From assembly GCF_900112825.1 (NCBI RefSeq), contig NZ_FONE01000037.1:1-36777 (forward strand): a stretch of 36,777 nt of DNA. The letters are read 5' to 3'. The position numbers and the translations under genes were made by a program. Positions within the stretch are counted from its first letter, which is position 1. Each line of letters opens with the position of its first letter. Positions 35,484 through 36,777 of the stretch are shown piece after piece. Under the pieces are notes generated by a model. It was not told where the DNA came from. It searched no databases and saw only the letters and a program-made list of their open reading frames with translations. Source of the stretch: Nitrosomonas sp. Nm166. GTDB lineage: Bacteria > Pseudomonadota > Gammaproteobacteria > Burkholderiales > Nitrosomonadaceae.

Positions 35484-35860
35484 CTCTGAACGAAAGTCGC
35501 AAAATCGGTAATATGAAATGATAAGATCATGATTTTTCTTATGAAATTTTATGGAGTTCTACTTATTAAGATCTTCCTTAAGGTTAAGGTTAATGGCAAT
35601 AGCACTGTTCGAAAAAGCGCAGAAATATTTTTGAGATCTTGGGTACGAATATCATTTTTATCGATATAGTTATACCGCGCTGAATGGATATCAAATTTGT
35701 ACATGTTAATTAAAAAGAATCCCGCTTATCAATTTATTTCCCTGATTATGTTATCTATTAAAGATGGCTTGTTTGATAAAGCTAAAGGCAGAGCAGCAGG
35801 ATCGAATGATTATTTGACAAAACCATTTACCGCGGAAGGTTTATTGAGCATAATACACAC

Positions 35861-36576
35861 GGCTCTAGACTAGCAGATCAATCTGTTAGTCTATTAAGAT
35901 GTTAAGAAACAGTAAATTAAGTGATTATTACATTAAAAAAAATTCAATGCCTTTGCATTGATATACCTGCCAGCAAAGCAGCTGTGCTGTTAAGTAAAAA
36001 ATCGTAACACGATTAATCGTTGGTATGGCATTTTCAGACAAGTAATATATCGCTATCAGACTGCCCTTAAAGACAAGTGTTAGGCAAAGTGGAAGTTGAT
36101 GAGAGGAATGAAGGTGAGAAACGGCAACGTGACTATCAAAGTAAACTCAAGCGCGGTCGCGGCACATTAAAACAACTTGTATTTGGTGTGTTTGAGCGAG
36201 ATGACAGGGTGTATACCGAAATAGTGCCAGATTGTAAGCGATTGACTCTACAAGTGGTGATATTAGGGCAAAGTATCCATTGAAAGTGTCATTTATAGTG
36301 ATGGCTGGCGTGGCTACAATAGTTTAGTAGATGTCGGGTACTCCAAGCATTTCCGTGTATCGCACAGTGACAATGAATTTGCTCGGGATGGGCATTGCCA
36401 TATTAACGGTATTGAATCATTTTGGAGTTTTACCAAGCGGCGGCTTGCAAAGTGTGCCAGTTAACTTTGAGCTGCATTCAAAAGAATCTGAATGGTGCTG
36501 GAAGAAACAGCCTGAGGAACTTGCCAAGGAACTATGGCAGCTCATTAGATATTATTAACTCTGCTAGTCTAGAGTC
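35861..36576 (+). mobile_element. IS1016-group (IS1595 family) insertion sequence, nearly full length, inactivated
   Basis: The 716-bp element has terminal inverted repeats CTCTAGACTAGCAGA (35863-35877) and TCTGCTAGTCTAGAG (36560-36574), 15 bp perfect, extending to 17 bp with one mismatch and starting GG on the left. Length and internal gene fit the IS1016 group. The flanks share TACACA (35854-35859 and 36577-36582), a probable decayed target duplication. The transposase gene is frameshifted. The element interrupts the 3' end of the PilG-like gene. Confidence 0.82.
35899..36558 (+). pseudogene. Frameshifted IS1016-type transposase gene
   Basis: From ATG 35899 the text reads MLRNSKLSDYYIKK, then in shifted frames NRNTINRWYGIFRQVIYRYQ, GKVEVDE (first catalytic Asp), KLKRGRGTLKQLVFGVFER, YTEIVPDCK, VIYSDGWRGYNSLVDVGYSK (second Asp), HFRVSHSDNEFA, HINGIESFWSFTKRRLAK (catalytic Asn/Glu region) and ELAKELWQLIRYY to TAA 36558. 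These are all landmarks of an ISXO2-like/IS1016 transposase, spread over all three frames. At least four shifts or stops make it non-functional. Confidence 0.85.
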
Positions 36577-36596
36577 TACACAAATATGCAGTGTAA

Positions 36597-36755
36597 CGAA
36601 ATTTAATGCTGCATATTTGAAAAATAAAATTTCTATCAACATAAGTTGATAATTACTCATTTTATTAAAAATAAAGATAGTTTTTAACCCTTGTTCTCAA
36701 AGTGGAAAAGTTGTGATTAGGGGGTTAGAATTCCATGGAGTGGTAAAGGGATTTT
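36597..36755. other. AT-rich spacer
   Basis: No gene is seen. It would contain the promoter or leader for the gene starting at 36756. Confidence 0.4.
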
Positions 36756-36777
36756 ATGACAAATGACTTGACTTTAA
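36756..36777 (+). CDS. Possible start of a further gene (truncated by window end)
   Basis: ATG 36756 with AAAGGG about 5 bases upstream opens MTNDLTL and runs off the window. The position after a PilG-like gene suggests another chemosensory/type IV pilus gene, but seven codons cannot identify it. Confidence 0.3.

Larger units (their letters stand above)
34935..36596 (+). pseudogene. PilG-like response regulator broken by two IS insertions
   Basis: Receiver-domain text is scattered around two IS elements. 34935-34971 joined to 35484 reads VNDANKFEDIKESLNESRKIGNMK. From 35568 follow LKVKVNGNSTVRKSAEIFL, resembling the PilG start LKVMVIDDSNTIRRSAEIFL. Next is IIFIDIVIPR (phospho-Asp region), then NGYQICT, and from ATG 35703 IKKNPAYQFISLIMLSIKDG followed by LFDKAKGRAAGSNDYLTKPF and TAEGLLSIIH. 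After the second IS, AAATATGCAGTGTAA gives KYAV-stop. Several frameshifts, a stop and an internal deletion are present. PilG-type regulators control type IV pilus twitching. The C-terminal two thirds are clear; the 34935 start is inferred. Confidence 0.75.

Noticed and set aside
35703-35873. Complete small receiver protein ending TALD
   Set aside because: Its last codons and stop lie inside the IS terminal inverted repeat, so it is a truncated gene rather than a natural one.
36331-36558. Independent 75-aa protein
   Set aside because: It is the 3' part of the frameshifted IS1016 transposase, ending ELAKELWQLIRYY.

Overview
The window looks like the chromosome of a low-to-moderate GC betaproteobacterium, most likely a Nitrosomonas-like ammonia oxidiser. 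This is inferred from protein style, from the aroA-cmk-rpsA-ihfB-lapA and topB-smg-dprA-lysM | def-fmt-rsmB-ntrYX gene orders, and from a transketolase/GAPDH/PGK/PYK/class II aldolase cluster typical of autotrophs. No rRNA, tRNA or CRISPR array was seen.

Layout. 1-800 is a decayed edge: a frameshifted DUF1640-like remnant, a degenerate second copy of the pyrF 3' end, and two overlapping tiny membrane ORFs. 802-6092 (minus) is the aroA-cmk-rpsA-ihfB-lapA-pyrF block (aromatic and pyrimidine synthesis, translation, nucleoid protein). 6387-6632 is an unrecognised small two-helix membrane protein with its own terminator. 6756-12101 (minus) holds topB, smg, dprA and a secreted LysM protein. Divergently, 12202-19237 (plus) holds def, fmt, rsmB, a DUF4390 protein and an NtrY/NtrX-like two-component system whose regulator has a degenerate AAA+ domain.

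19413-26489 (plus) is the central-carbon cluster tkt, gap, pgk, pyk, fba, serving glycolysis and probably the Calvin cycle. 26551-27234 is a gene-poor gap with weak coding remnants. Then come rnk, a 167-bp tandem duplication of the yggX tail, intact yggX, argA, rsmE, a thioredoxin-fold protein, an inositol-monophosphatase-family protein, and the potassium uptake pair trkA-trkH.

The right end (34935-36596) is the most unusual part. A PilG-like response regulator gene appears to have been broken by two separate IS insertions. The first is an IS1595-family element with a perfect 8-bp target duplication; it was itself invaded by an IS256-family element and then collapsed by deletion, leaving a chimeric ORF (IS256 transposase N-terminus joined to IS1595 transposase C-terminus). 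The second is a nearly full-length but frameshifted IS1016-group element with 15-bp perfect terminal inverted repeats. Removing this second element restores a plausible PilG C-terminus. I see no clearly new multi-gene system; the novelty lies in the layered decay, the tail duplications of pyrF and yggX, the ATPase-degenerate NtrX, and a few uncharacterised small membrane proteins.
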